A stretch of 64,000 nt of DNA from an uncultured Flavobacteriaceae bacterium (GTDB lineage: Bacteria; Bacteroidota; Bacteroidia; Flavobacteriales; Flavobacteriaceae). Positions 50,909 to 60,241 of this stretch are shown here, piece by piece (the first letter of the stretch is position 1; every line of letters starts with the position of its first letter). The notes beneath the pieces are model-generated. The model saw only the letters and a program-made list of their open reading frames with translations, did no database searches and was not told where the DNA came from. The DNA lies in the NCBI GenBank assembly GCA_947500585.1, contig CANMSN010000001.1, forward strand, positions 558,001 to 622,000, read 5' to 3'. Position numbers and translations under genes: made by a program.

Positions 50909-52075
50909 TTATACTGAATTCTTTTGAATCGCTTTAAACCAGCGTTCTGGCACTATATTTTCACATGCATCTAAGTAATCTTGATGCATGCAAGGTAATA
51001 ACGTATGTCTTTTTAATTTATTATTGATTTCATTCAAAAAAGGGATTTCAATCCACCATCTTCCTGTTTTATTGCTTTTATAAAACACCAATTCTTCAGA
51101 ATCAACTAGGGTTATATACTTTTGATAGTTTCTATCATCTGTAAAATCATCATCTTTTACTCTGTAATTAACACCTTCAATAAAATACCAAAGCATTTGT
51201 GAAATTAACATTGACGTCATTTCATCATCCTTTGAGGGTTTATATTCGTAAATTCCAAATGATGTTACTTTATTACTTATACCTGCATAACGTGCGATAG
51301 CACAAATTTCTTTTCCGTCCAATCCATTTGGTGAATACTTTTGATTTAAACTCACCTCAGAACCTTTTACCGAATTCAAATCTATAGTCACAATATTAGC
51401 ATCTCTTAGTACAGGTTCTACTACAGTAATATCGTTTGACACTTTACCTAACCTATATGATTCGAAATATAAACTATCCATCAAGTCTATTTCTTCCTGT
51501 GCATTAAAAAAGGTTTGATATCCTACCGTAGCATAATTGAACAAATTATAAGGCTGATCTAGAATTATTTTACCAATAAAACTATTGTTCTTAATTGGCT
51601 TTGTAGAATCTCCCAGATTAAATTGACAATCTATATTCACAATGTTTACCATTGGAATTAAATTATCGTAGGCTCTGTAGTTGGCATAAGTAAGATCTTG
51701 GGTGCCTCCTATAATTATAGGAATAATATTCTTCTTTATTAATAAGTTAATCGCTGTTTTTAGAGCAAAATATGTGTCATCAACACTTTCTCCTTTTTCA
51801 ATATCGCCTAAATCGGCAATAGTAGTATTCCAACTTCCAGGAAAAAGACCGTAAAATGATTTTCTAACCTCATCTAATTCAATCTCTTCTCCTATATAAT
51901 TAATATCGTTTCTATTTTCTAGAACACCAATTATGGCAATATTAACATCATCTAAATCGGGAATTCCGTTTTGTGCAGAGTGAATTTTAAGTTTTCTTCC
52001 TAAGGCTTGCATAGAAAGTAACTCGTTGTGTGCTCGAACTAAATCTGAGACTGGAGATAGAAAATTAAAGTTCAT
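50909..52075 (-). CDS. Arginase/formimidoylglutamase-fold protein lacking most metal ligands
   Basis: 388 residues with the arginase/ureohydrolase fold by pattern: PIIIGGTQDLTYANY, VNIVNIDCQFNLGD and NIVTIDLNSVKGSE stand where the family has GGDHS, DAHxD and DxDxxDP. Of the six manganese ligands, the His of GGDHS is Gln here, the His and second Asp of DAHxD are Gln and Asn, and two Asp of the last motif are Asn and Lys. It is therefore probably not a hydrolase. It lies about 160 bp upstream of gldK in the same direction. Automated annotation would likely call it formimidoylglutamase. Confidence 0.8.
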   Translation of the reverse strand: MNFNFLSPVSDLVRAHNELLSMQALGRKLKIHSAQNGIPDLDDVNIAIIGVLENRNDINYIGEEIELDEVRKSFYGLFPGSWNTTIADLGDIEKGESVDDTYFALKTAINLLIKKNIIPIIIGGTQDLTYANYRAYDNLIPMVNIVNIDCQFNLGDSTKPIKNNSFIGKIILDQPYNLFNYATVGYQTFFNAQEEIDLMDSLYFESYRLGKVSNDITVVEPVLRDANIVTIDLNSVKGSEVSLNQKYSPNGLDGKEICAIARYAGISNKVTSFGIYEYKPSKDDEMTSMLISQMLWYFIEGVNYRVKDDDFTDDRNYQKYITLVDSEELVFYKSNKTGRWWIEIPFLNEINNKLKRHTLLPCMHQDYLDACENIVPERWFKAIQKNSV

Positions 52076-52236
52076 CTATTTAAAGAAGCAATTCTTTTTA
52101 TTTTTTTGACTAAACACAAATATCAATAGAATAATCGAATTTTCAATCACCTTTATGTTAAAAAAACCGATGAAATGCAATTATTCCTAAAAATTTAGAT
52201 CTAATAATTGTGAAATATTTAAAGAGAAAATAAAAA

Positions 52237-54726
52237 TTACTTCTTTTTAGAGGTTGCTTTTTTCTTTGTTGCTTTCTTTTTAGGTGTTTTTGCTTCAATA
52301 ATAGCCTTAGCTTCATCTAAAGTCATTTCTGTAACATCAACAGTTTTGGGTAATTCAACTTTTATTTTTCCTTTTAATACATTGTGCCTACCCCAACGTG
52401 CTTTTTCTACACGTATGCCTTCTTCTTCCCAATTGTGAATGACCTTATCTATTTCTTTTTGAATTTTAGCTTCAATAAGTTCAACAATATCTTCATCTGA
52501 TAAATCGTCCCAATCGTATTTCTTATTGACGTTAATAAACATATTATTCCATTTAATAAATGGTCCAAAACGCCCTTTACCTTTTTGTACAGGTAAATCT
52601 TTATACATATATATAGGAGCGTCTGCTTTTTGCTTTTCTTTAATTAAAACCACAGCATCATCTAAGTCTACACTCAATGGGTCTGTACCTTTTGGTAATG
52701 AAACAAAGGAATCTCCAAACTTTACATAAGGTCCAAATCGCCCATTATTTACTATAATATCTTCGCCTTTATATTCTCCTAAACTTTTAGGAAGCTGAAA
52801 TAAATCCATAGCTTCCTCATAAGTAATGGTATTTAATTGCTGGTCTGGACTTAAACTTGCGAATTGTGGTTTTTCCTCATCATCAACAGTACCTATTTGT
52901 ACCATAGGTCCAAATTTTCCTAAACGTACACTTACCCGTTTTCCCGTTTTAGGATCTTCACCTAAAATACGTTCGCCAGATTCTCTATCGGCATTCTCTT
53001 TTACATCTTCCACTACCGGGTGAAAATCTTTATAAAACGATTTCATCATTTTAGTCCAATCTTCTTTCCCATCTGCTATATCGTCAAAATCAGCTTCTAC
53101 CTTTGCTGTAAAGTTATAATCTAGAATGGTTTCAAAATGGTTTACTAAAAAGTCGGTAACAATCATTCCAATATCAGTAGGCACTAATTTCCCTTTATCA
53201 GATCCTACTTTTTCGCTAAGTAATTTATCTTGAACAGCACCATTTAGTAATGTAAATTGAGAATATGTTCTTTCTTCGCCTTCAATAGTACCTTTTTCAA
53301 CATAATTTCTATTTTGAATCGTTGAAATAGTTGGCGCATACGTAGACGGACGACCAATACCTAATTCTTCCAACTTTTTAACTAAAGAAGCCTCGGTATA
53401 TCTTGCTGGTGGACGTGTGTAACGCTCAGTTGCCGTTATGTAATTATTAAGTAAACTTTCGTTAGTTTTCATTGCTGGTAGCATACCTTCTTGCTCTACA
53501 TCTTCATCATCAGTACCTTCCAAATATACTTTTAAAAACCCATCAAATGTAATGACTTCGCCATTTGCAGTAAAGGTTTCATTATGTGTTGAAGCATTAA
53601 TTTTAACATTGGTACGTTCTAATTCTGCTTCACTCATTTGCGATGCTATGGAACGTTTCCAAATTAAATCATACAATCTGGCTTGATCCCTATCTATATC
53701 TACAGAATGTGTAGCAAAATTTGTAGGACGTATAGCCTCATGTGCTTCTTGTGCGCCCTTTGCTTTACCTTTATAATTTCTTGGTTTGCTATATTTTGCC
53801 CCGTAAGCATCTTTAATTTCCGCCTCAGCACCTTTTCTAGCTTCATCAGATAAATTTACACTATCTGTTCTCATGTAAGTTATTAAACCCGCTTCATATA
53901 GGCGTTGCGCCATATTCATGGTTTTACTTACTGAAAAATATAATTTTCGTGATGCCTCTTGCTGTAAAGTTGACGTAGTAAACGGCGCTGCTGGAGATTT
54001 TTTAGCTGGTTTTTTTTGTAAATCTGCTACTTTAAAATCTGCTGAAGCATTTTGCTCTAAAAACTTTTGAGCTTCTGCTTTAGTAGAAAAATTCTTTGGA
54101 AGTTTCGCTTTAAAAGTTTGACCATCTTCATTAGAGAATTCAGCATCAACTCTATAAGATGCCACTGGTGTAAACTCTTGTATTTCTCTTTCTTTTTCTA
54201 CAATTAAACGTACCGATACCGATTGTACTCTTCCAGCAGAAAGTCCTCCTTTTACTTTTCTCCAAAGCACAGGAGACAATTCATAACCCACAATTCTATC
54301 TAATACACGACGCGCTTGTTGTGCGTCAACCAAATCGTAATCTATACTTCTTGGATTTTCAATAGCTTTTTGAATGGCAGATTTTGTGATTTCATGAAAA
54401 ACAATACGTTTTGTCTTGTCTTTATCAAGCTTTAAAGTTTCTGCAAGATGCCACGCAATAGCCTCACCCTCACGATCCTCATCACTTGCTAACCAAACCA
54501 TTTCTGCTTTTTTAGCAAGGTCTTTTAGTTTTTTTACAACTGCTTTTTTATCACTAGAAACTTCATATTTTGGTTTAAAATCGCCTTCAACATCCACTCC
54601 TAATTCCTTAGATGGAAGATCGGAAATATGCCCAAAACTAGATTCTACTTTAAAATCTTTTCCTAAAAATTTTTCTATAGTTTTTGCCTTAGCAGGTGAC
54701 TCAACAATCACTAAATTCTTCGCCAT
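52237..54726 (-). CDS. topA: DNA topoisomerase I
   Basis: 829 residues. The TOPRIM domain starts VIVESPAKAKTIEKFLG and has ASDEDREGEAIAWHL. The active-site tyrosine is in AGLITYMRTDS near residue 285. C-terminal topoisomerase repeats (GRFGPYVKFG; GRFGPFIKWN) replace zinc fingers, and the chain ends in a lysine-rich tail. It relaxes negative supercoils. Confidence 0.97.
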   Translation of the reverse strand: MAKNLVIVESPAKAKTIEKFLGKDFKVESSFGHISDLPSKELGVDVEGDFKPKYEVSSDKKAVVKKLKDLAKKAEMVWLASDEDREGEAIAWHLAETLKLDKDKTKRIVFHEITKSAIQKAIENPRSIDYDLVDAQQARRVLDRIVGYELSPVLWRKVKGGLSAGRVQSVSVRLIVEKEREIQEFTPVASYRVDAEFSNEDGQTFKAKLPKNFSTKAEAQKFLEQNASADFKVADLQKKPAKKSPAAPFTTSTLQQEASRKLYFSVSKTMNMAQRLYEAGLITYMRTDSVNLSDEARKGAEAEIKDAYGAKYSKPRNYKGKAKGAQEAHEAIRPTNFATHSVDIDRDQARLYDLIWKRSIASQMSEAELERTNVKINASTHNETFTANGEVITFDGFLKVYLEGTDDEDVEQEGMLPAMKTNESLLNNYITATERYTRPPARYTEASLVKKLEELGIGRPSTYAPTISTIQNRNYVEKGTIEGEERTYSQFTLLNGAVQDKLLSEKVGSDKGKLVPTDIGMIVTDFLVNHFETILDYNFTAKVEADFDDIADGKEDWTKMMKSFYKDFHPVVEDVKENADRESGERILGEDPKTGKRVSVRLGKFGPMVQIGTVDDEEKPQFASLSPDQQLNTITYEEAMDLFQLPKSLGEYKGEDIIVNNGRFGPYVKFGDSFVSLPKGTDPLSVDLDDAVVLIKEKQKADAPIYMYKDLPVQKGKGRFGPFIKWNNMFINVNKKYDWDDLSDEDIVELIEAKIQKEIDKVIHNWEEEGIRVEKARWGRHNVLKGKIKVELPKTVDVTEMTLDEAKAIIEAKTPKKKATKKKATSKKK

Positions 54727-54807
54727 ACTTGATTTTTTGAAGCTACAAATGTATATGAAAAAAAGTTTATCTGCCTAATTTTACAGATTATCTATTATTT
54801 ATTTCAA

Positions 54808-54842
54808 TAAAAAAAGCCGCATTTATCACATAAAATACGGCT
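54808..54842 (-). terminator. Terminator of the membrane-protein gene
   Basis: AAGCCGTATTTTATG and the pairing ATAAATGCGGCTT form a long stem ending in a T-run on the minus strand, about 22 bases beyond the stop codon. Confidence 0.8.
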
Positions 54843-54864
54843 TGTATTCTCTTTAATTTAATTT

Positions 54865-55647
54865 TTATTCGGATACTGTTCCTATTTCTTCAATAGCATT
54901 GTTATCCTCAAAACCAATAACATTTTTGTATACTAAATAGATTGGGTGGTAAACAAAAGTAGCTGTAAATAAAACTCCAATACCGCAAAGTAAAAACCCA
55001 ACTATTTGAGCTAATAATGATGCAACAATTATAAGCCCAAAAGAAATTAGCCATTTTTTATTTCCTAATTTAAAACTTGTTTTTACAATGTCACTAACAC
55101 TAAGCTCTGGATTAAATGCAAAAAATAAAGCAAAATAAGATAAAGGAACTATAGCATAAATTAGTGGAATATAGCATAATATTGCTCCTAAAATACCAAT
55201 ACCAAATGAAGCTAACATTAGCACAAAAATCTTACTTAAATACTTTCCTTTTATAAAATAAAAAAAGTCTGAAGTTGAAACCTGCTCATTGTAGTCTAGT
55301 TTTTTTACAATTCTATAAAAAGCCGCATTTAAAGCCACTGATATTGTTCCTAAAACAAAAATACCTACAATTACAAATACAACATATAATACAGACATTC
55401 CTGCAAAAAAATTGGTGAAAGCTTGATTATCATTATAGCCACTTTCTTGTTGCGCGATTACCATACCAATTAAAGGCATGTATAAAACAATAATTAACGG
55501 CAACATAACTACTAATGTAAATAATTGTAATAAAAAGCCTTGAAGCCAAGTCTTTTTAAATAACTCAATAGCTTCCCCAAAAATAGTTCCAAAATCTAGT
55601 TCTTTGGCACTAGCTATTTTTTCTAATAAACTGCTTATTGTATTCAT
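54865..55647 (-). CDS. Polytopic membrane protein (DUF975-like), unknown function
   Basis: 260 residues with about five to six hydrophobic segments (FTLVVMLPLIIVLYMPLIG; LYVVFVIVGIFVLGTISVA; LISFGLIIVASLLAQIVGFL). A conserved DFGTIFGEAIELFKKTW start is typical of DUF975-like/glycerophosphoryl-associated membrane proteins. Function unknown. Confidence 0.7.
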   Translation of the reverse strand: MNTISSLLEKIASAKELDFGTIFGEAIELFKKTWLQGFLLQLFTLVVMLPLIIVLYMPLIGMVIAQQESGYNDNQAFTNFFAGMSVLYVVFVIVGIFVLGTISVALNAAFYRIVKKLDYNEQVSTSDFFYFIKGKYLSKIFVLMLASFGIGILGAILCYIPLIYAIVPLSYFALFFAFNPELSVSDIVKTSFKLGNKKWLISFGLIIVASLLAQIVGFLLCGIGVLFTATFVYHPIYLVYKNVIGFEDNNAIEEIGTVSE

Positions 55648-55701
55648 TGTTTTTTGTTTGGTTAATGTTAGATGATAAATATAATCATTTCATTTAATAA
55701 C

Positions 55702-55728
55702 AAAAAAATCCTGCCAAAAGCAGGATTT
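55702..55728 (-). terminator. Terminator of the LVIVD lipoprotein gene
   Basis: AAATCCTGC and GCAGGATTT form a stem with a TTTTG-type loop and a T-run, 22 bases after the stop codon. Confidence 0.8.
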
Positions 55729-55749
55729 ACATTTATAATATTACGGTTA

Positions 55750-56988
55750 TTAATCTAACGAATAGGTACTAATTAAACTTACGTTATTTTGTAAATATTC
55801 GTACTGGTATAGCTTATTCCCACCAATCATCAATAAAGAATTTTGAAGTGGAATAACATCTTTAGATTGAACGTTTTTTAAAGCTCTTACTTGTTTTACA
55901 TCCAATGGGTTGCTTTTATTAAAAAGCTTTAAGCCCGCTGTTCCGTCACAAACAAATAACATATCTTCCTTTATACCTAAACCATACGGATTTTCTAATT
56001 CGTATCTAGCTGCTAAAGTAGGATTGTATTTATCACTAATATCTATAACTTCCAAAACGCTTTCGTCTTGTCCGCACATATTTCCTCCTCTCAATGTTAA
56101 ATAGGCATAATCTCCATCAACAACCACAGGGTCGCAACCCTCCCAATGAGTGAATTCTGAAATAAATTCTGGCGCTACCGGATTGTCTATACTATAAATA
56201 TACATGCCATTTGTACTACCTAAATACAAATAGTCATCAGCCTCAAACATAGTTTCTATATTCCAACCCGCGTATTGTGTAGTTTCTAATGTTGGCGATG
56301 ATAAATTTTGGATGTTAAAAATGGCCATTTCATTAGTTCCAACCGTGTATAAATAATTATCTACAATTTGAAAACGCGCTAAAGAACCTCCTGTACCTGT
56401 AGTAGACTCAGCTCTAGTTGTATTGAATGCTACATCAGAAGCAAAATCAACTAAACGATCATCTATCTTTTTACGTCTTTCTTGTTTTAACGTCCAGCCA
56501 ACTATAATATCTTCTTCATAGTTATAATTACTATAATCTAAAGTTTGTGCTTCGTTTGGAACTTGTAAATCATAAACATTAAATACATCTTCCAATCGTT
56601 CAACTTCTGAAATTAAATTTATATTAGATATATCAAAAACCACCAAATCTGTTGCACTATCTGCAAACAGGTAATTATCTTTTACAGAAATATCCTCATT
56701 ACCAGGAATTTGAATATATTTAATTGCTTTTGGAAACCTTGGGTTGGTATTATCTAAAATATGAATCCCTCTGTTAACATCGTTCACAAAAATATAATTA
56801 CCATAAACATAAATTTTACCAGCCTCTTCAATATTTTTTGGTGAAGAAATATCTACTGATTTTCTGAATTCAGATTTACTCATTAATTCTGGAGTTGCCA
56901 CGGTTACGAATTCATAATCGTCGTCATTTGTATCGCATGAAAAAACAAGCAATACTGTAAAAAGTAAAAAAAGGTATTTGAATTTCAT
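55750..56988 (-). CDS. LVIVD-repeat beta-propeller lipoprotein
   Basis: 412 residues from the ATG at 56988. The lipobox is LVFSC. The chain is made of LVIVD-type propeller repeats: VYGNYIFVNDVNRGIHILDN, NYLFADSATDLVVFDISN, NYLYTVGTNEMAIFNIQN, DYAYLTLRGG. Such lipoproteins sit on the outer membrane and are of unknown function. The adjacent lipoproteins at 57002 and 57455 are transcribed the same way within 20 bases, so the three form an operon. Confidence 0.85.
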   Translation of the reverse strand: MKFKYLFLLFTVLLVFSCDTNDDDYEFVTVATPELMSKSEFRKSVDISSPKNIEEAGKIYVYGNYIFVNDVNRGIHILDNTNPRFPKAIKYIQIPGNEDISVKDNYLFADSATDLVVFDISNINLISEVERLEDVFNVYDLQVPNEAQTLDYSNYNYEEDIIVGWTLKQERRKKIDDRLVDFASDVAFNTTRAESTTGTGGSLARFQIVDNYLYTVGTNEMAIFNIQNLSSPTLETTQYAGWNIETMFEADDYLYLGSTNGMYIYSIDNPVAPEFISEFTHWEGCDPVVVDGDYAYLTLRGGNMCGQDESVLEVIDISDKYNPTLAARYELENPYGLGIKEDMLFVCDGTAGLKLFNKSNPLDVKQVRALKNVQSKDVIPLQNSLLMIGGNKLYQYEYLQNNVSLISTYSLD

Positions 56989-57001
56989 AGTCAAAGTATT
57001 T

Positions 57002-57436
57002 TTAATATTTATAATTTAATGAAGTATCTAAACCTTCAAGATGTAATATAATTTCATGGCTTCCACTTATTTGAAGTGGTGTTAAATTAAATGAAATTGT
57101 TTTTTCAAAATAGGCATCACACAATTCATCATTTAATAATTGAAGCTTTAAATAGCGCTGTTCGGGAGAAGATTCTGCTACAGCCCCTGAGTCAATTAAA
57201 TTAAACACCCAAGAACTACCATCACAACCTGAAGCACCAACTGTTATGTTTATACAATTATTAATTATTTCTGCATTTATTAAATTAAAATGATCAGATT
57301 CTAAATTAGTAAATACGTTTTCATCTACTAATGTCATTTTATCGCATAATTCGTCATTATATAAATCTTCTTCCTCCTCACAAGTCATATTAACACTGCA
57401 AATAACAACAGCAATATAAAGCAGTACTTTTTTCAT
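57002..57436 (-). CDS. Small lipoprotein, unknown function
   Basis: 144 residues. The signal peptide ends at NMTCEEEED, an imperfect lipobox. The rest is beta-rich and contains several cysteines (ELCDKM, NNCINI, SGCDGSS, ELCDAYF), perhaps two disulfides. No family is recognised. Thirteen bases separate it from the LVIVD gene downstream. Confidence 0.7.
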   Translation of the reverse strand: MKKVLLYIAVVICSVNMTCEEEEDLYNDELCDKMTLVDENVFTNLESDHFNLINAEIINNCINITVGASGCDGSSWVFNLIDSGAVAESSPEQRYLKLQLLNDELCDAYFEKTISFNLTPLQISGSHEIILHLEGLDTSLNYKY

Positions 57437-57454
57437 TTTATTATAATAATTAAA

Positions 57455-58153
57455 TTAATATTTTAATACTGGATATCCGTAATGGCACTCTAGTATTTTT
57501 GGTTGCGCGGGTAAATCGCAAGTAGATATTATTTCCCATTTTATATTATATGCCTTTTCTGCTTCAGTATAAGCTTCAATCTTATCTAAAAAAGAGGCAA
57601 CATCAATTTTTGTAGAATAAGCTATGTAACCCTGTGGCCCTCCGCAAGCTTTAGAACCATAAGCAGTAAATGTCCAATCATTCGCATCTGTACAAGGCAC
57701 ACTTATACTTAAAGCAGAAACCTCTTCATACAATTCCATTAATGCTTGATGATCTTTCTCTTGTTCCGTATATTCTCTTTCAAGCACTAATTCATCATTT
57801 GTGAGCGACACAATAGCCCACGAAGTACTTGTAGGATAAAAATCTTCATACGATATAGAAACAATATTATTCTCCAACTGCCAACGTCCTTCTTGATTGT
57901 AAAAAACCAAAGGTGGCGTTCCGCACCATCCAGATGAACGCAGAATTAATTTTCCATTTGCCTTAAAAGTTAAACTATAATCTTCATCAGGAATACTTTC
58001 AGATTTTTTATAGACTATTTTTCCATTATCATAAGTACTTTCTACCCATGTTCCAACTAATAAATTATCAGAAGCTTCTTCAATATTTTCGTCAGAACAC
58101 TTCATGTTCATAAAACAAATTATTACAGATATAGCAAACAGAATCTTTTTCAT
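57455..58153 (-). CDS. Lipocalin-like lipoprotein, unknown function
   Basis: 232 residues from the ATG at 58153 (MKKILFAISVIICFMNMKCS, an imperfect lipobox). The first half looks lipocalin-like (LLVGTWVESTYDNGKIVYKK; LTFKANGKLILRS; RWQLENNIVSISYE). The C-terminal half is cysteine-containing and resembles secreted Bacteroidota proteins of the form VPCTDANDWTFTAYGSKAC. It is first gene of the three-lipoprotein operon. Confidence 0.7.
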   Translation of the reverse strand: MKKILFAISVIICFMNMKCSDENIEEASDNLLVGTWVESTYDNGKIVYKKSESIPDEDYSLTFKANGKLILRSSGWCGTPPLVFYNQEGRWQLENNIVSISYEDFYPTSTSWAIVSLTNDELVLEREYTEQEKDHQALMELYEEVSALSISVPCTDANDWTFTAYGSKACGGPQGYIAYSTKIDVASFLDKIEAYTEAEKAYNIKWEIISTCDLPAQPKILECHYGYPVLKY

Positions 58154-58245
58154 AGGAGTAAAGTGTTTTTTAATTTTTAACTCACTAAATAGATACAAAA
58201 TATTGCTTTTGGTTGCGTGAAAACCAAAAAAAATATAACTGCCAC

Positions 58246-58278
58246 TTTGTCATAAAATGTAAATAAATTGTATCTTTG
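58246..58278 (+). promoter_or_regulatory. Bacteroidota-type promoter of miaB
   Basis: TTTG at 58246-58249 and TATCTTTG at 58271-58278, 21 bp apart, end 35 bases before the ATG. Confidence 0.7.
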
Positions 58279-58313
58279 CATGCTTATTGACCCAGAAGAG
58301 GTATCAGTAAATT

Positions 58314-59762
58314 ATGGAAAAGATAATAGACGAAAATAAACAAGGCGAATCTTTAGTTTTGGAGCAAAAAGAAGGCAACAAACGTAAACTTTTTATTGAA
58401 AGTTACGGTTGTGCCATGAATTTTAGCGATAGCGAAATTGTAGCTTCCATTATGGCAAATCAAGGTTTTAATACCACAAAAAATCTTGAAGAAGCCGATT
58501 TGGTTTTAGTAAACACCTGCTCTATTCGAGACAAAGCAGAACAAACGGTTAGAAAACGTTTAGAAAAATATAATGCTGTAAAACGAGACCACAACCCAAA
58601 AATGAAAGTGGGTGTTTTAGGCTGTATGGCAGAACGCCTAAAAACAAAATTTCTTGAAGAAGAAAAAATTGTTGATTTAGTTGTTGGACCAGATGCATAT
58701 AAAGATTTACCAAATTTATTAGCCGAAGTTGACGAAGGAAGAGATGCTATAAATGTTATCCTTTCAAAAGAAGAAACCTATGGCGATATTTCACCTGTTC
58801 GTTTAAACAGCAATGGCGTTACAGCTTTTGTGTCTATTACTAGAGGTTGCGATAATATGTGTACGTTTTGTGTTGTTCCTTTTACAAGAGGTCGCGAACG
58901 CAGTAGAGACCCTCAAAGTATTATTGAAGAAGTTAACGATTTATGGAATAAAGGCTTCAAAGAAATTACACTTCTTGGGCAAAATGTAGATAGTTATCTC
59001 TGGTATGGCGGTGGGCTCAAAAAAGATTTTGCTAAAGCCAGTGCTATTCAAAAAGCAACAGCAGTAAATTTTTCTAAATTATTAGAGCTTTGCGCTAAAG
59101 CACAGCCAAAAAAGCGTATTCGTTTTTCAACTTCAAATCCACAAGATTTAACTTTGGATGTGATTGAAACGATGGCTAAATATCAAAACATTTGTAACCA
59201 TATTCATTTACCTGTACAAAGTGGAAGCAATCGTATTTTAAAAGAAATGAACCGCTTACACACCCGTGAGGAATACATGATTCTAATTGATAATATTAGA
59301 AAAATTATTCCAAATTGTGCTATTAGTCAAGATATGATTGTTGGTTTTCCAACAGAAACAGAAGATGATTTTCAAGATACTGTTTCCTTAATGGATTATG
59401 TGAAATATAATTTTGGATACATGTTTACCTATTCAGAACGCCCAGGAACTATGGCAGGTCGAAATATGGAAGATGATGTACCAGAGGAAACTAAAAAAAG
59501 ACGCTTACAAGACATTGTAGATTTACAACGCATTCATAGTGAAATTAGAACTAAAGAGTGGTTAAACACCACTGTTGAAGTGTTGATTGAAAAAGAATCA
59601 AAAAAATCAAACGAACAATGGTCTGGTAGAACACCGCAAAATATAGTAGCTGTTTTTCCTAAAGAAAACTTCAAGATTGGAGATTTTGTAAATGTAAAAA
59701 TTACAGATTGTACTAGTGCTACACTAATAGGTGAAGGTGTTGGACTTTCTGAAAATAATTGA
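58314..59762 (+). CDS. miaB: tRNA-2-methylthio-N6-dimethylallyladenosine synthase MiaB
   Basis: 482 residues. The N-terminal MTTase domain carries the three auxiliary-cluster cysteines (ESYGCAMN, NTCSIRD, LGCMAER). The radical-SAM motif GCDNMCTFC lies near 178-186. A TRAM domain closes the chain (FKIGDFVNVKITDC). It methylthiolates A37 of tRNAs. It leads a run of plus-strand genes to groL. Confidence 0.97.
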   Translation: MEKIIDENKQGESLVLEQKEGNKRKLFIESYGCAMNFSDSEIVASIMANQGFNTTKNLEEADLVLVNTCSIRDKAEQTVRKRLEKYNAVKRDHNPKMKVGVLGCMAERLKTKFLEEEKIVDLVVGPDAYKDLPNLLAEVDEGRDAINVILSKEETYGDISPVRLNSNGVTAFVSITRGCDNMCTFCVVPFTRGRERSRDPQSIIEEVNDLWNKGFKEITLLGQNVDSYLWYGGGLKKDFAKASAIQKATAVNFSKLLELCAKAQPKKRIRFSTSNPQDLTLDVIETMAKYQNICNHIHLPVQSGSNRILKEMNRLHTREEYMILIDNIRKIIPNCAISQDMIVGFPTETEDDFQDTVSLMDYVKYNFGYMFTYSERPGTMAGRNMEDDVPEETKKRRLQDIVDLQRIHSEIRTKEWLNTTVEVLIEKESKKSNEQWSGRTPQNIVAVFPKENFKIGDFVNVKITDCTSATLIGEGVGLSENN

Positions 59763-59826
59763 CTTCGACTTCGCTCAGTCACCAAATAGCTTATTTTAAT
59801 TTGGTCACTGAGCGGAATCGAAGTGA
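59761..59826. repeat. Long imperfect hairpin repeat behind miaB
   Basis: CTTCGACTTCGCTCAGTCACC on the left and its diverged reverse partner GGTCACTGAGCGGAATCGAAG on the right pair over about 25 bp around a 14-base AT loop. The core matches the 23-bp insertion at 1934-1956. Confidence 0.7.
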
Positions 59827-59849
59827 GCATGATTAAAACAAATAAAATA

Positions 59850-60191
59850 ATGTCAGAATTCAACTTTAATAATAAGACATTTTCGCTTTTAGAAAACTCA
59901 GAAAGTGGAAAGGCAAATTCTGAAACACAATTTAAATATAAACAAGAGGGCGATTTAGTTACCGCTGATTATTACGGAGGTTCTATTAAATATGGGAAAA
60001 TAATTGCTCACTTAAGTAACAATATACTTAATATGTTATACCAATGTATAACAACAGATAATGAATTGAAATCAGGAAAGGCCATTGCTAAAATTACTTT
60101 AACAAAAGGTAATAAAATGAAGTTAAGGCTAAATTGGGAATGGTTAGGAGAAAAAAATGAAAGTGGTATTTCTGAATATATTGAGAATTAA
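59850..60191 (+). CDS. Small conserved-looking protein, unknown function
   Basis: 113 residues from the ATG at 59850; an ATG at 59823 lies inside or next to the repeat and is less likely. Beta-rich composition, built of short repeats of hydrophobic and charged residues (FKYKQEGDLVTADYYGGSIK; GKAIAKITLTKGNKMKLRLN). There is no signal peptide. It resembles small single-domain proteins that report n-hexane-like domains in Bacteroidota, but I do not recognise a family with confidence. Confidence 0.55.
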   Translation: MSEFNFNNKTFSLLENSESGKANSETQFKYKQEGDLVTADYYGGSIKYGKIIAHLSNNILNMLYQCITTDNELKSGKAIAKITLTKGNKMKLRLNWEWLGEKNESGISEYIEN

Positions 60192-60201
60192 AATTTAAAA
60201 G

Positions 60202-60221
60202 ATTCCCGTTTTCACGGGAAT
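60202..60221. repeat. REP-like hairpin ATTCCCG...CGGGAAT
   Basis: ATTCCCGTTTTCACGGGAAT is a 7-bp stem with a six-base loop, followed by TGACAAA, like the copies near 12750 and 63910. Confidence 0.6.
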
Positions 60222-60241
60222 GACAAACAAGACATATTATT

